From: Antedon bifida
Taxonomy: Eukaryota; Echinodermata; Crinoidea; Comatulida; Antedonidae
Length of the DNA stretch: 64,000 nt
Assembly: GCA_963402885.1 (NCBI GenBank)
Contig: OY727096.1
Location: forward strand, 28,687,820 to 28,751,819
Reading direction: 5' to 3'
In this document: positions 45,901 through 49,529 of the stretch, piece by piece
Numbering within the stretch: position 1 is the first letter of the stretch
How the letters are laid out: the number at the start of each line of letters is the position of its first letter
Program-made: the position numbers and the translations under genes
Notes under the pieces: generated by a model
Database searches by the model: none
Seen by the model: only the letters and a program-made list of their open reading frames with translations
What the model was told of the DNA's origin: nothing

Positions 45901-48669
45901 CGATAATAACGAATGGCAGAAGAGAGCACAATCAAAATCATCTCTGACACAATATATATTGTACAAGAATAAACCGATACTAGAACCATACCTTCTTTAC
46001 AAAAATGACTTTAAAAGAAGTTGTTTGAAATTTAAGGCGAGATCGAACTCTCTAAACCTTGAAGGTAGGAAACAGTCATGGTCACCCATGAGTACGGGTA
46101 TGTGTGCACTCTGCAATAATGACACTGAAACTATCGCACACTGACACTTTATGTTAGAATGTAATACATTTAGTAAATTAAGAGAAGAAATCTTCTACCC
46201 AATGAAATTACAATTAATGAATAACGGGTTTGAACATTATTGGAAATCTTTCTACGAAGGAACCTCTGAAATGAAATTACATTTGTTATTAGACAATTTA
46301 TATAATGAAAACGTTGTTCTTGGGGAAATTTTTGACTTGGCTTGTAAAAAATACCTACAAAGTGCCTGGGATACCAGGTTAGATATATATAAGAAATTAC
46401 CAACATTACCCCAATAATTAGCCTATTTGGCTTTTACATTGATAAACTAGTTTATTTGCTTTTATTTTATTTTGCTAACTTCAAATTTTGTGTTTATCTC
46501 GATTTTTGTAAAAATAATCATGATTATGTATTATTTATACTTTTGACCTTTTGTATCTTTATACTGTTATTCAATTGTTTTTTAGTTTTATTTTCTATGT
46601 ATAAGTTTTTTTTATTTTTTTTTCTGTCAGACATTTTAACTTATTTAGTTTATACATTGATAGACCAGTTAGATATACCAATAACTAATCATTAAACAAA
46701 TAAAATCTTGTACTTGCTGTTTGCTATATCTATAATTTCAAGTACATATAAACATATATTTGTGCTTATTTCGATTTATGTAGTAATTTTATCATGATTA
46801 TGTATTATTTATACTGTTCACCTATTGTACCTTTATTCTTTATTTTTTGTTTTTTGTTTTTTAGTTTTTTTTTATTTACTATGTATAAGTATTTTTTTTT
46901 TCTGTCTGACATTTTGTAAGTAGGCCCTAATGTGTATTTACTACTGACCTATTGCATCGATTTATTGATTTGCTCGTAATACAATTTTTTTTAAGTATCT
47001 ACTCAAGTGTGCAATTACTACTGTACATTTGTTTTTGTTTTGTTTTTTGTTTTTTTGGGTTTTTTTTCCAATGTAAGTTAATTATGTAAGTTTTATCATC
47101 ATTTACCTTTTATATGTTGTTGTTTATATTTGTATGGACGCACCACCGAAAGGTGTGTGCCACTTATTCGAAAGTGAGTACCAATAAATACTGAAATACT
47201 GTATATTGAAGCATCTGCACCACATTCCAATGGCATCATCATATTTTTTCCTAGATGGGATTTTATTTATTAATGGTAGCTTTCTTACTTTATGATTATT
47301 TAAACATTCTTACGGACCATTACCTGTACCTCTGTTTCTCTAGAGCTGGAAGCCTCTTGTAAAGTCAGATCCCAAGTCGGATTCGACACAACAGTCTTAA
47401 TTGACTTGGGTTTTATATCTTCCTGTGGTTAAAAACATAATCATTATTCAAAACATATTTCAAATATGTAACTTATGGGCAAAAAAAAAATACGAAGAAG
47501 TATACAGTGTAGTAGTACTGCCTAATAAAAAAAATGTCTAGAAACATTTTACCGTTTCTTCTTTGTGATGCAATTCAAACATTTCAACTCCACGTCGTAT
47601 ATTCTCAATTTCAATTGATTTCAATCCATAAGTCTTCAACAGAGTCTCATCAGATGTCTTGTTGATCTGAGCAACAGAATTCAACTGTAAAAGAATAACC
47701 ATGTTTACAATGGAAGTTACTGTTTGTTTGTCTGTCTGTAAGATTACTTACAAAAATACTGAACAGATTTTGACCAAATGTTGATCACATAGATAGAACT
47801 TAGTCCACAGAAGACTCCATTTAGGAATTTTCTATTTCTTTTTTTTTTTACGATATTTAATGAGGGTGATCCATCCACAATTGCTGATCATTAGGGACCC
47901 TCCGAGGTTCACAAGACAAACATATACACAAGATGCTCTACATAAACAAAGTCTTATTACAAGTCTTTGGGAGTGGAGTTGTAATTTTGTCCTTAGAAAA
48001 AATCCTGACATGTGACAGGACTTGAACCCAGGAGCCTTGGAGTGGTAGCCAAGCATCATAACCACCAAGCCACAACTCCATTCCTGTTTTAGCGCACATT
48101 TAATTTTTGACAGGATTTGGATGCGAACAAATTTTTAAATGTGTTTTCACTTTCATAAGCAGGGGGTGCATTTTTATTAGGCTTTGATGTGGATCTATGA
48201 TGCAAATCCTTCTATGTCGTTTGTCTATGATAATAGATAAGAACACTATAAGAGAATTGCAAGTAACTTAAATTAGTCGGAAAAGATATAAAGAGGGTGA
48301 CAGTACTGATAGAAAATATTTAAAACAATTATTTTTAAGCAGTTCAGTCTTAGGTAAAATATTTGCTACTGTAATGAATTGATACAGACTTCGTATGATG
48401 CAAATTAAGTTGTTTATTACTGTATAGTAATCATGTACAGCTTGTATTCAAAATAACTATAGCATCAGCATATTACACTGGGTACGCAGTGAAAGGATTG
48501 GAAGCAAAATACCTGGCATACTGTATATATTACAAACTACTGGAGGCATATAGTAGATTTACACATTGAATTTAAATGTGTATTCACTAACTTTTTTGTC
48601 TTGAAGGGCATCTATAGTTTCTTGCCTAACTCCTTCTCGTAACATATACTGACGTATTCTTGACTCCAT
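622..48669 (-). CDS. SAM-like/ankyrin-array protein, spliced gene model (about 1,760 aa)
   Basis: This is a multi-exon minus-strand gene assembled from visible GT-AG junctions. Coding exons in transcript order: 48669-48592, 47684-47553, 47422-47324, 40333-40302, 40191-40095, 29 single-repeat ankyrin exons between 38744 and 7927 (listed separately), 3564-3480, 2940-2806, 2645-2511, 2223-1831, 1680-1513, 1139-622. Phases agree at every junction: 0,0,0, then 2, then 0 through all ankyrin exons, then 1 through the C-terminal exons. The predicted order is SAM-like domain, linker, ankyrin solenoid, Ser/Thr/Ala-rich linker, unknown helical domain, Pro-rich repeat, helical C-terminus. No signal peptide or membrane segment is evident, so an intracellular scaffold or sensor is plausible. 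Ankyrin repeats bind proteins and SAM domains oligomerise; the actual ligand is unknown. Intron 3 holds a 6-kb LINE. The exon chain is seen directly; usage of each exon in mRNA is inferred. Confidence 0.7.
1513..1680 (-). CDS. Pro-rich minisatellite exon
   Basis: Acceptor gttttcag ends at 1681 and the donor gtaagt starts at 1512; the exon is 168 bp, phase 1-1. It encodes about six copies of an octapeptide of the form PISPATPG, from a 24-bp DNA repeat. The peptide is probably an extended linker with PxxP-like motifs between two helical domains. The copy number should be polymorphic because the DNA is a short tandem repeat. Bases 1140-1512 are intron. Confidence 0.7.
1831..2223 (-). CDS. Large exon encoding an unrecognised helical domain
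   Basis: Acceptor acttttcag abuts 2223 and donor gtaaggaa follows 1831; the exon is 393 bp, phase 1-1. The 131 residues are rich in Leu, Lys and His, with amphipathic helices and no low complexity. I do not recognise a family. The C-terminal half, with LLRFLSQIL and neighbouring helices, has a helix rhythm similar to the last exon, so the two may be divergent copies of one module. It sits between the Ser/Thr/Ala-rich linker and the Pro-rich linker, as expected for a discrete folded domain. Confidence 0.7.
2511..2645 (-). CDS. Ser/Thr/Ala-rich linker exon, copy 2
   Basis: The 135-bp exon is phase 1-1, with acceptor attgttacag and donor gtaagcc. It encodes a disordered segment containing [20 protein letters not shown]. 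It is a near-identical tandem copy of the exon at 2806-2940, with intron flanks included (offset about 295 bp), so inclusion of one or both copies keeps the frame. Confidence 0.65.
2806..2940 (-). CDS. Ser/Thr/Ala-rich linker exon, copy 1
   Basis: The 135-bp exon is phase 1-1 and almost identical to 2511-2645, including the splice sites and part of the intron. The recent tandem duplication lengthens the disordered linker by 45 residues. Bases 2941-3479 are intron with no other feature that I can support. Confidence 0.65.
3480..3564 (-). CDS. Terminal ankyrin-like exon (C-cap)
   Basis: Acceptor gtttatag and donor gtaagtta define an 85-bp exon, phase 0 to 1. The peptide starts [13 protein letters not shown] and continues with an amphipathic helix ending ILKLFK. 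It keeps the Gly-x-Thr-Pro core of an ankyrin repeat but not the closing hairpin, as expected of a solenoid C-cap. It makes the phase switch from the phase-0 ankyrin array to the phase-1 C-terminal exons. Confidence 0.7.
3930..3976. repeat. (ATT)n microsatellite
   Basis: About 15 uninterrupted ATT units lie within the 3' UTR of the minus-strand LINE. Confidence 0.95.
4025..5830 (-). pseudogene. LINE reverse transcriptase, inactivated
   Basis: The main ORF (5792-4320) carries RT blocks in order: NNYRPISL, the LDFSKAFD motif, [12 protein letters not shown] and the catalytic box. The catalytic box reads YADN instead of YADD (Asn codon at 4686-4688), so a metal-binding Asp is lost. A frameshift near 4300-4320 separates the C-terminal part (4025-4294), which ends with the FVHKF and SWDRLP region typical of jockey/CR1-like LINEs. 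Another frameshift near 5790 separates the linker upstream of the RT. It is a dead copy. Confidence 0.85.
5871..6229. other. Intron stretch, nothing recognised
   Basis: AT-rich sequence between the LINE and the CRE-rich repeat remnant. No exon, repeat or open frame that I can support. Confidence 0.5.
6230..7560 (-). repeat. Decayed inverted copies of the 61-64 kb macro-repeat
   Basis: Read on the minus strand, this region matches landmarks of the right-end macro-repeat in order: CTGATATAGCTC, the GTAGATATGA block, the CATATGGCCAGT block, then GAGTGCGCATCTCA. Near 7475-7540 it matches the block ending in GATTAGAAATTGATTTTT. Two or more partial copies are present and CpG sites have decayed (for example gacgacat in place of gacgtcat). 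Old insertion in an ankyrin-gene intron. Confidence 0.65.
7661..7746 (-). pseudogene. Dead type II ankyrin exon
   Basis: A good acceptor (tgatttatttcag) leads into [16 protein letters not shown], then a frame change and an in-frame stop. It is a relic of the 46-47-codon exon type. The same relic recurs at about 26269-26354 in the block duplicated 18.6 kb away. Confidence 0.7.
7927..8034 (-). CDS. Ankyrin exon 29 (type I)
   Basis: The 108-bp exon is phase 0-0, acceptor ttctttgcag, donor gtatgtac. It encodes one repeat beginning [15 protein letters not shown] and ending with the NGA hairpin. It is identical in peptide to 26535-26642. It is the last intact array exon before the cap exon at 3564. 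Confidence 0.75.
8202..8309 (-). CDS. Ankyrin exon 28 (type I)
   Basis: 108 bp, phase 0-0. The repeat starts [15 protein letters not shown]; Ser replaces the usual Pro in the TPLH motif. Its close relative is 26810-26917 at the same 18,608-bp offset as exon 29, so both were copied as one block. Confidence 0.75.
8485..8592 (-). CDS. Ankyrin exon 27 (type I)
   Basis: 108 bp, phase 0-0, acceptor attctttgcag, donor gtatgtac. The repeat starts [15 protein letters not shown]: three substitutions in the TPLH core suggest relaxed constraint or altered surface, but no stop. Confidence 0.65.
8655..9010 (-). mobile_element. LINE 3' end (CR1-like tail)
   Basis: On the minus strand it begins with a C-terminal coding relic ([17 protein letters not shown]). 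A conserved 3' UTR motif follows (CCCTAATGATCAGC, then GGATGGACCACCCTCG) and the fragment ends in an (AAATAAAT)n tail. The same tail occurs at 14.1 kb and, fused to a SINE, at 47.85 kb. Confidence 0.8.
9118..9225 (-). CDS. Ankyrin exon 26 (type I)
   Basis: 108 bp, phase 0-0, acceptor ttctttgcag. The repeat starts [15 protein letters not shown] and ends TTSPNN; it is close to consensus. The LINE tail at 8655-9010 separates it from exon 27. Confidence 0.75.
9241..12605 (+). mobile_element. Decayed Ty3/gypsy-type LTR retrotransposon
   Basis: A plus-strand element with many frameshifts. Recognisable in order are the RT region (near 9710-10190: [14 protein letters not shown], then LIKTDL, FYQIPL and MGMPG), RNase H (10399-10760: [17 protein letters not shown]) and integrase C-terminal remnants (11533-11740: [19 protein letters not shown]). 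A putative 164-bp LTR, TGTTACG to CACAACA, closes it at 12442-12605. No intact ORF remains. It lies antisense to the ankyrin gene between exons 26 and 25. Confidence 0.75.
12442..12605 (+). repeat. Putative LTR
   Basis: It begins TGTTACGTTG and ends CATCACAACA, so it has TG...CA ends. A CTGGCGC motif follows directly, as a primer-binding site would after a 5' LTR, which leaves its 5' or 3' identity open. Copies of this LTR are carried inside each 2.36-kb tandem unit (17.3, 19.7 and 22.0 kb). Confidence 0.5.
12708..12809 (-). CDS. Ankyrin exon 25 (type III)
   Basis: 102 bp (34 codons), phase 0-0, acceptor atttcttgacag, donor gtaacc. The repeat starts [15 protein letters not shown], a distinct subtype. 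It is the parent of copies at 17566, 19933 and 22293. Confidence 0.7.
13080..13740 (+). pseudogene. LINE ORF1 relic with coiled coil
   Basis: ATG at 13141 opens an acidic/basic segment ([15 protein letters not shown]), followed after frame breaks by a coiled coil ([15 protein letters not shown]) and an RNA-binding-like block (QENIKIRGI, then IEASHRI). This is the layout of an L1-type ORF1 protein. Several stops and frameshifts. The first 50 coding bases are included in each 2.36-kb tandem unit. Confidence 0.65.
13749..14030 (+). pseudogene. LINE ORF2 C-terminal fragment
   Basis: The peptide fragment has [19 protein letters not shown] and [15 protein letters not shown], the region just after the RT palm in many LINEs. 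The RT core is missing, so either an internal deletion joins it to the ORF1 relic upstream or it is a separate insertion. Confidence 0.7.
14095..14480 (-). mobile_element. LINE 3' end (CR1-like tail)
   Basis: The minus strand encodes the C-terminus of ORF2 (14286-14471, [17 protein letters not shown]). A 3' UTR with GGCCCCTCAAAATCAGC and GGGTCACCCTC follows, then an AAATAAATAAAT tail. It is related to the tails at 8.7 and 47.85 kb. Confidence 0.75.
14570..14710 (-). CDS. Ankyrin exon 24 (type II)
   Basis: 141 bp (47 codons), phase 0-0, acceptor tgatttatttcag, donor gtaatgta. The repeat starts [17 protein letters not shown] and ends LTTSNK. Type II repeats carry about 10 extra residues between the two helices. 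Confidence 0.75.
15053..15193 (-). CDS. Ankyrin exon 23 (type II)
   Basis: 141 bp, phase 0-0. The repeat starts [17 protein letters not shown]. It is a tandem sister of exon 24 at an offset of 483 bp, close to the 485-bp unit seen at 34-35.6 kb. Confidence 0.75.
15419..15815. mobile_element. Foldback MITE with GGCCC termini
   Basis: A 397-bp element with long inverted arms. Termini begin GGCCCGTTTACACTAGGACG and the reverse complement of the right end matches almost exactly. TTTAA flanks both sides (15414-15418 and 15816-15820). Related unoccupied sequence near 16935 reads straight through with a single TTTAA, supporting TTAA/TTTAA target duplication. The left edge of the 2.36-kb tandem unit (15687) lies inside its right arm. 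Confidence 0.75.
16169..16276 (-). CDS. Ankyrin exon 22 (type I, unit A1)
   Basis: 108 bp, phase 0-0, acceptor tttctttgcag, donor gtatgtac. The repeat starts [15 protein letters not shown] and ends ITTPNN. The coding sequence matches the copies at 18529, 20896 and 27551. Confidence 0.75.
17566..17667 (-). CDS. Ankyrin exon 21 (type III, unit B1)
   Basis: 102 bp, phase 0-0; same peptide as exon 25 ([15 protein letters not shown] start). Flanked by an LTR copy and by the first codons of a LINE ORF1. Confidence 0.7.
18529..18636 (-). CDS. Ankyrin exon 20 (type I, unit A2)
   Basis: 108 bp, phase 0-0; same peptide as exon 22, 2,360 bp away. Splice sites conserved. Confidence 0.75.
19933..20034 (-). 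CDS. Ankyrin exon 19 (type III, unit B2)
   Basis: 102 bp, phase 0-0; same peptide as exons 21 and 25, open throughout. Confidence 0.7.
20896..21003 (-). CDS. Ankyrin exon 18 (type I, unit A3)
   Basis: 108 bp, phase 0-0; same peptide as exons 20 and 22. Confidence 0.75.
22293..22394 (-). pseudogene. Type III ankyrin exon with a stop (unit B3)
   Basis: One G-to-T change at 22303 (plus strand) turns the Ser codon TCA into TAA on the coding strand, four codons before the donor. Splice sites remain intact. Because the exon is phase 0-0, skipping it would rescue the frame; including it would truncate the protein within the array. Confidence 0.8.
23255..23356 (-). CDS. Ankyrin exon 17 (type I, unit A4, 2 codons shorter)
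   Basis: 102 bp, phase 0-0. An in-frame 6-bp deletion shortens the RRRSKVKLE segment to RRRAKLE, giving a 34-residue repeat closer to canonical ankyrin length. Frame and splice sites are retained. Confidence 0.75.
24868..25414. mobile_element. TTAA-flanked MITE, AGATGTATTGTCCC termini
   Basis: A 547-bp element flanked by TTAA at 24864-24867 and 25415-25418. Inverted ends start AGATGTATTGTCCCT. The duplicated block at 28.7-29.5 kb preserves the empty site (gacatttaactg, near 29165), directly showing insertion with TTAA duplication. TTAA duplication is typical of piggyBac and of Sola3; the family is unassigned. A second member lies at 49018-49358. Confidence 0.9.
25686..25793 (-). CDS. Ankyrin exon 16 (type I)
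   Basis: 108 bp, phase 0-0. The repeat starts [15 protein letters not shown]. Its sister at 29723-29830 differs by one Ala-to-Glu change in the hairpin. Confidence 0.75.
26269..26354 (-). pseudogene. Dead type II ankyrin exon (copy)
   Basis: Same relic as 7661-7746: a good acceptor and the [10 protein letters not shown] start, then loss of frame. A 5-bp insertion (tactg) in the duplicated copy adds a further break. Confidence 0.7.
26535..26642 (-). CDS. Ankyrin exon 15 (type I)
   Basis: 108 bp, phase 0-0; the peptide is identical to exon 29 ([15 protein letters not shown] start). Confidence 0.75.
26810..26917 (-). CDS. Ankyrin exon 14 (type I)
   Basis: 108 bp, phase 0-0; starts [15 protein letters not shown]. 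It differs from exon 28 at two residues. Confidence 0.75.
27551..27658 (-). CDS. Ankyrin exon 13 (type I)
   Basis: 108 bp, phase 0-0; same peptide as exons 18, 20 and 22 although outside the contiguous 2.36-kb array. Confidence 0.75.
29723..29830 (-). CDS. Ankyrin exon 12 (type I)
   Basis: 108 bp, phase 0-0; starts [15 protein letters not shown] and has NGES in place of NGAS in the closing hairpin. Confidence 0.75.
30238..30345 (-). CDS. Ankyrin exon 11 (type I)
   Basis: 108 bp, phase 0-0; starts [15 protein letters not shown]. The acceptor is attttttgcag. Confidence 0.75.
30435..30542 (-). CDS. Ankyrin exon 10 (type I)
   Basis: 108 bp, phase 0-0; starts [15 protein letters not shown]. Only about 90 bp of intron separates it from exon 11. 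Confidence 0.75.
30991..31092 (-). CDS. Ankyrin exon 9 (type I, short)
   Basis: 102 bp, phase 0-0, acceptor attcctttcag, donor gtatgtac. Two in-frame 3-bp losses relative to its relatives give LRSSEV and TSASTT. Open throughout. Confidence 0.7.
32185..32322 (-). CDS. Ankyrin exon 8 (type II)
   Basis: 138 bp (46 codons), phase 0-0; [16 protein letters not shown] start, acceptor tgatttatttcag. Confidence 0.75.
33347..33484 (-). CDS. Ankyrin exon 7 (type II)
   Basis: 138 bp, phase 0-0; [16 protein letters not shown] start, with a His-His pair in the inter-helix insertion as in exon 8. Confidence 0.75.
33825..33957 (-). pseudogene. Frameshifted type II ankyrin exon
   Basis: Good acceptor, but the exon is 133 bp between the usual boundaries, so not a multiple of three. 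[10 protein letters not shown] is in one frame and [18 protein letters not shown] in another. The usual donor is also altered to a GTACAA context. The copy at 36855-36987 has the same lesions. Confidence 0.75.
34337..34474 (-). CDS. Ankyrin exon 6 (type II)
   Basis: 138 bp, phase 0-0; [16 protein letters not shown] start, LMRGGKLE insertion. Confidence 0.75.
34822..34959 (-). CDS. Ankyrin exon 5 (type II)
   Basis: 138 bp, phase 0-0; same peptide as exon 6, 485 bp away. Confidence 0.75.
35307..35444 (-). CDS. Ankyrin exon 4 (type II)
   Basis: 138 bp, phase 0-0; [16 protein letters not shown] start, with [13 protein letters not shown] distinguishing it. Confidence 0.75.
35725..35950 (+). mobile_element. 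LINE 3' fragment with ATGAAATG tail
   Basis: Plus-strand C-terminal peptide [16 protein letters not shown] then stop, 3' UTR, and tail AAATAAATGAAATGAAATGA. The RYRKS-x-VP-x-x-I-x-LLN ending is typical of several animal LINE families. A copy lies at 37765-37990 in duplicated context. Confidence 0.8.
36377..36514 (-). CDS. Ankyrin exon 3 (type II)
   Basis: 138 bp, phase 0-0; [16 protein letters not shown] start, with QFVLEIL in the second helix. Confidence 0.75.
36450..37470. repeat. Copy of 33420-34440 (3,030-bp offset)
   Basis: Direct duplication containing the frameshifted type II exon and part of the next unit; nearly identical including the lesions, so the copying happened after the exon died. 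Confidence 0.9.
36855..36987 (-). pseudogene. Frameshifted type II ankyrin exon (copy)
   Basis: Duplicate of 33825-33957 with the same 133-bp length and altered donor. Confidence 0.75.
37367..37498 (-). CDS. Ankyrin exon 2 (type II, short)
   Basis: 132 bp (44 codons), phase 0-0; [18 protein letters not shown] start, with a shortened insertion. Confidence 0.75.
37765..37990 (+). mobile_element. LINE 3' fragment (duplicate)
   Basis: Near-identical copy of 35725-35950; carried along by segmental duplication rather than by a new insertion, since flanking ankyrin-intron sequence matches too. Confidence 0.8.
38598..38744 (-). CDS. Ankyrin exon 1 (type I with internal partial duplication)
   Basis: 147 bp (49 codons), phase 0-0, acceptor gattattttcag, donor gtatgtac. 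The PLHLYLRR segment occurs twice in one exon because of a 36-39-bp internal duplication. The first helix is therefore repeated before the normal remainder, an unusual extended repeat directly after the N-cap. Confidence 0.75.
38745..40094. other. Intron stretch, no exon seen
   Basis: The first 300 bp repeats sequence also found after exons 10, 12 and 16 (the CTCAAATAAACCAAAAGGAG block). The remainder is AT-rich with no supported feature. Confidence 0.5.
40095..40191 (-). CDS. Ankyrin N-cap exon, second part
   Basis: 97 bp, phase 2 to 0, acceptor gtttttttag, donor gtatggaa. Encodes [19 protein letters not shown] and ends KTINK, which runs directly into the DGDTPLHL start of any array exon. 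This is the expected helix-loop-helix-hairpin of a first ankyrin repeat. Confidence 0.7.
40302..40333 (-). CDS. Micro-exon at the start of the ankyrin domain
   Basis: A 32-bp exon, phase 0 to 2, acceptor tgattttaag, donor gtaagtaa. It encodes [10 protein letters not shown] plus two bases that join in frame to 40191. Short, so support comes mainly from phase agreement and good splice sites. Confidence 0.55.
41438..42682 (+). pseudogene. LINE ORF1: PHD-like finger, SGNH esterase, zinc knuckles
   Basis: One frame from ATG 41438 to TAG 42680-42682 with two internal stops (TGA 41720, TAA 41822). N-terminal Cys/His finger [12 protein letters not shown]...CESC is PHD-like. A short coiled coil follows between the two stops. 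SGNH hydrolase signatures are LIIGDSI (Ser), HGGTNDC (Gly/Asn) and RLHLSNYG (His). Two CCHC knuckles ([28 protein letters not shown]) end the protein. In LINEs such proteins bind RNA and may act on membranes or lipids. The domain sequence is intact apart from the stops. Confidence 0.8.
42746..46417 (+). pseudogene. LINE ORF2: APE endonuclease and reverse transcriptase
   Basis: Same frame as ORF1. APE-type endonuclease (43.0-43.7 kb; [16 protein letters not shown]) is followed by RT (44.4-45.3 kb) with [23 protein letters not shown] and LLWADDVVL, all catalytic Asp present. The C-terminus has a CCHC-like element ([13 protein letters not shown] ... LEC). TAA at 44141 splits endonuclease from RT and TGA at 46142 cuts the C-terminal finger. 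No frameshift anywhere, so only nonsense changes inactivate it. Confidence 0.85.
47148..47182 (+). other. Paired hairpins at LINE 3' end
   Basis: GCACCACC and GGTGTGTGC pair with one bulge around a GAAA tetraloop; directly after, CACTT pairs with AAGTG. Structured 3' ends are recognised by the RT of several LINEs, so this may be the template recognition site. Confidence 0.55.
47324..47422 (-). CDS. Linker exon after the SAM-like domain
   Basis: 99 bp, phase 0-0, acceptor ttaaccacag, donor gtaatggt. The 33 residues are polar ([13 protein letters not shown] start, ends RETEVQ) and probably disordered, bridging the SAM-like domain and the ankyrin solenoid. Confidence 0.65.
47553..47684 (-). CDS. 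SAM-like domain, second exon
   Basis: 132 bp, phase 0-0, acceptor ttcttttacag, donor gtaaaatg. The peptide has the Thr-Ser-Asp-Glu-x-Leu-Leu core, then [20 protein letters not shown]. The last part matches the helix 4-5 pattern of SAM domains (LxxLGI-x-x-G/I-x-R-x-x-I-L). Confidence 0.65.
47838..48084 (-). mobile_element. tRNA-derived SINE with a CR1-like LINE tail
   Basis: Read on the minus strand. Pol III box A TGGCTTGGTGG is at 48072-48062 and box B GGTTCAAGTCC at 48028-48018, in a tRNA-like head. After a short body, the tail CCCTAATGATCAGC...GGATGGATCACCCTC matches the LINE 3' ends at 8.7 and 14.1 kb and ends in an A-run. The shared tail is the classic signature of a SINE mobilised by a partner LINE. 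Confidence 0.85.
48592..48669 (-). CDS. First coding exon: SAM-like domain, N-terminus
   Basis: ATG at 48669-48667 lies 3 nt after an acceptor (gtcttcacag, exon edge 48672), so an upstream non-coding exon is expected but not identified. The 26 residues ([14 protein letters not shown], then [10 protein letters not shown]) end at donor gttagtga, phase 0, and form helices 1-2 of the SAM-like fold. This start is chosen because it follows the splice site and begins the domain. Confidence 0.65.
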
Positions 48670-49017
48670 TATCTGTGAAGACACAACATTAGTTAATAAT
48701 TGTGTTTAATTATCAATAAAAATAGTACATATAACTTTACCAAACTACAGTAGTAATTTTTTTTTTTGGTGAGTAAAAAAACTATAAAATCAAAGTGGTC
48801 CTCCATACCAAATACTGGGAAGTTGCTTTCAAGTTTCAAATGTTAGGTATTTCACCTTTGCACTGTTTCGGTGTAGTTGGGTACAACACTTGTTAAAACC
48901 GGGGGAAACAATTTTTTAAATGGAAAAAGGGAGCAAACTGAAAATCATTGCCTGGTTGTTACGACAACCATTCAAGTATCAATTCATAAGTTATTCTTTC
49001 AGCGTGATTATAATTAA

Positions 49018-49358
49018 AGATGTATTGTCCCCCAGAAACATGAAAAATGAAGATTAATTAAATCAGACTTTGAATAGGTTATTTTGTAGTTTTAATCAAG
49101 TTAATCACTTCTGTAGAAAAACAAATTAAAAAAAATTATGTTTTCCCTTATAAAATGACTAAATAAATGGTTAAATTCAACCAAAAATCCATTGGCTGGC
49201 AGCCAATTTGACTATTTTTTGCTTTAAATTATAGTTTTTTCAGGTAAATAATTTTTTTCCGATCTAATTTTTGGTCAAAGTGGATAATTATTATGTGAAA
49301 TTAATAAAATTCAAAAAAAAAATTAAAATAATTATTTTCTCAGGGGGACAATACATCT
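49018..49358. mobile_element. TTAA-flanked MITE, second copy
   Basis: 341 bp, TTAA at 49014-49017 and 49359-49362, inverted ends AGATGTATTGTCCCCC. Same family as 24868-25414, shorter inside. Confidence 0.88.
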
Positions 49359-49529
49359 TTAAGATTAAGAAGTCAATAAGAAAATAATTAAATTAACGAT
49401 TAATTATGAAAACTGAAAATGTTCAAAAAATGTTTAATAATATTAAACCATAGTTAAATTGATTATGTTATCAATAAAGTTTGTCACACATTAGTGGTTA
49501 AATTGTTACTTGAATGTTATTGTTAGTGG

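Larger units (their letters stand above)
40912..47190 (+). mobile_element. Nearly full-length LINE with PHD and SGNH-esterase ORF1
   Basis: A plus-strand non-LTR retrotransposon of about 6.2 kb inside intron 3 of the ankyrin gene. It has a 5' UTR (about 40912-41437), ORF1 (41438-42682), ORF2 (42746-46417), a T-rich 3' UTR and a 3' end with two small hairpins near 47150-47180 followed by AATAAATACTGAAATACTG. The ends are approximate. The esterase-bearing ORF1 is known from CR1-like clades; clade assignment is uncertain. Confidence 0.8.

Noticed and set aside
40890..47211. ATACTGTA as the LINE target-site duplication
   Set aside because: The motif TACTGTA is very common throughout the window, so its presence at both ends is not informative.
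47990..48084. Functional tRNA gene
   Set aside because: Box A and B are present, but the acceptor stem does not pair well and the sequence continues into a LINE-type tail, so it is a SINE.
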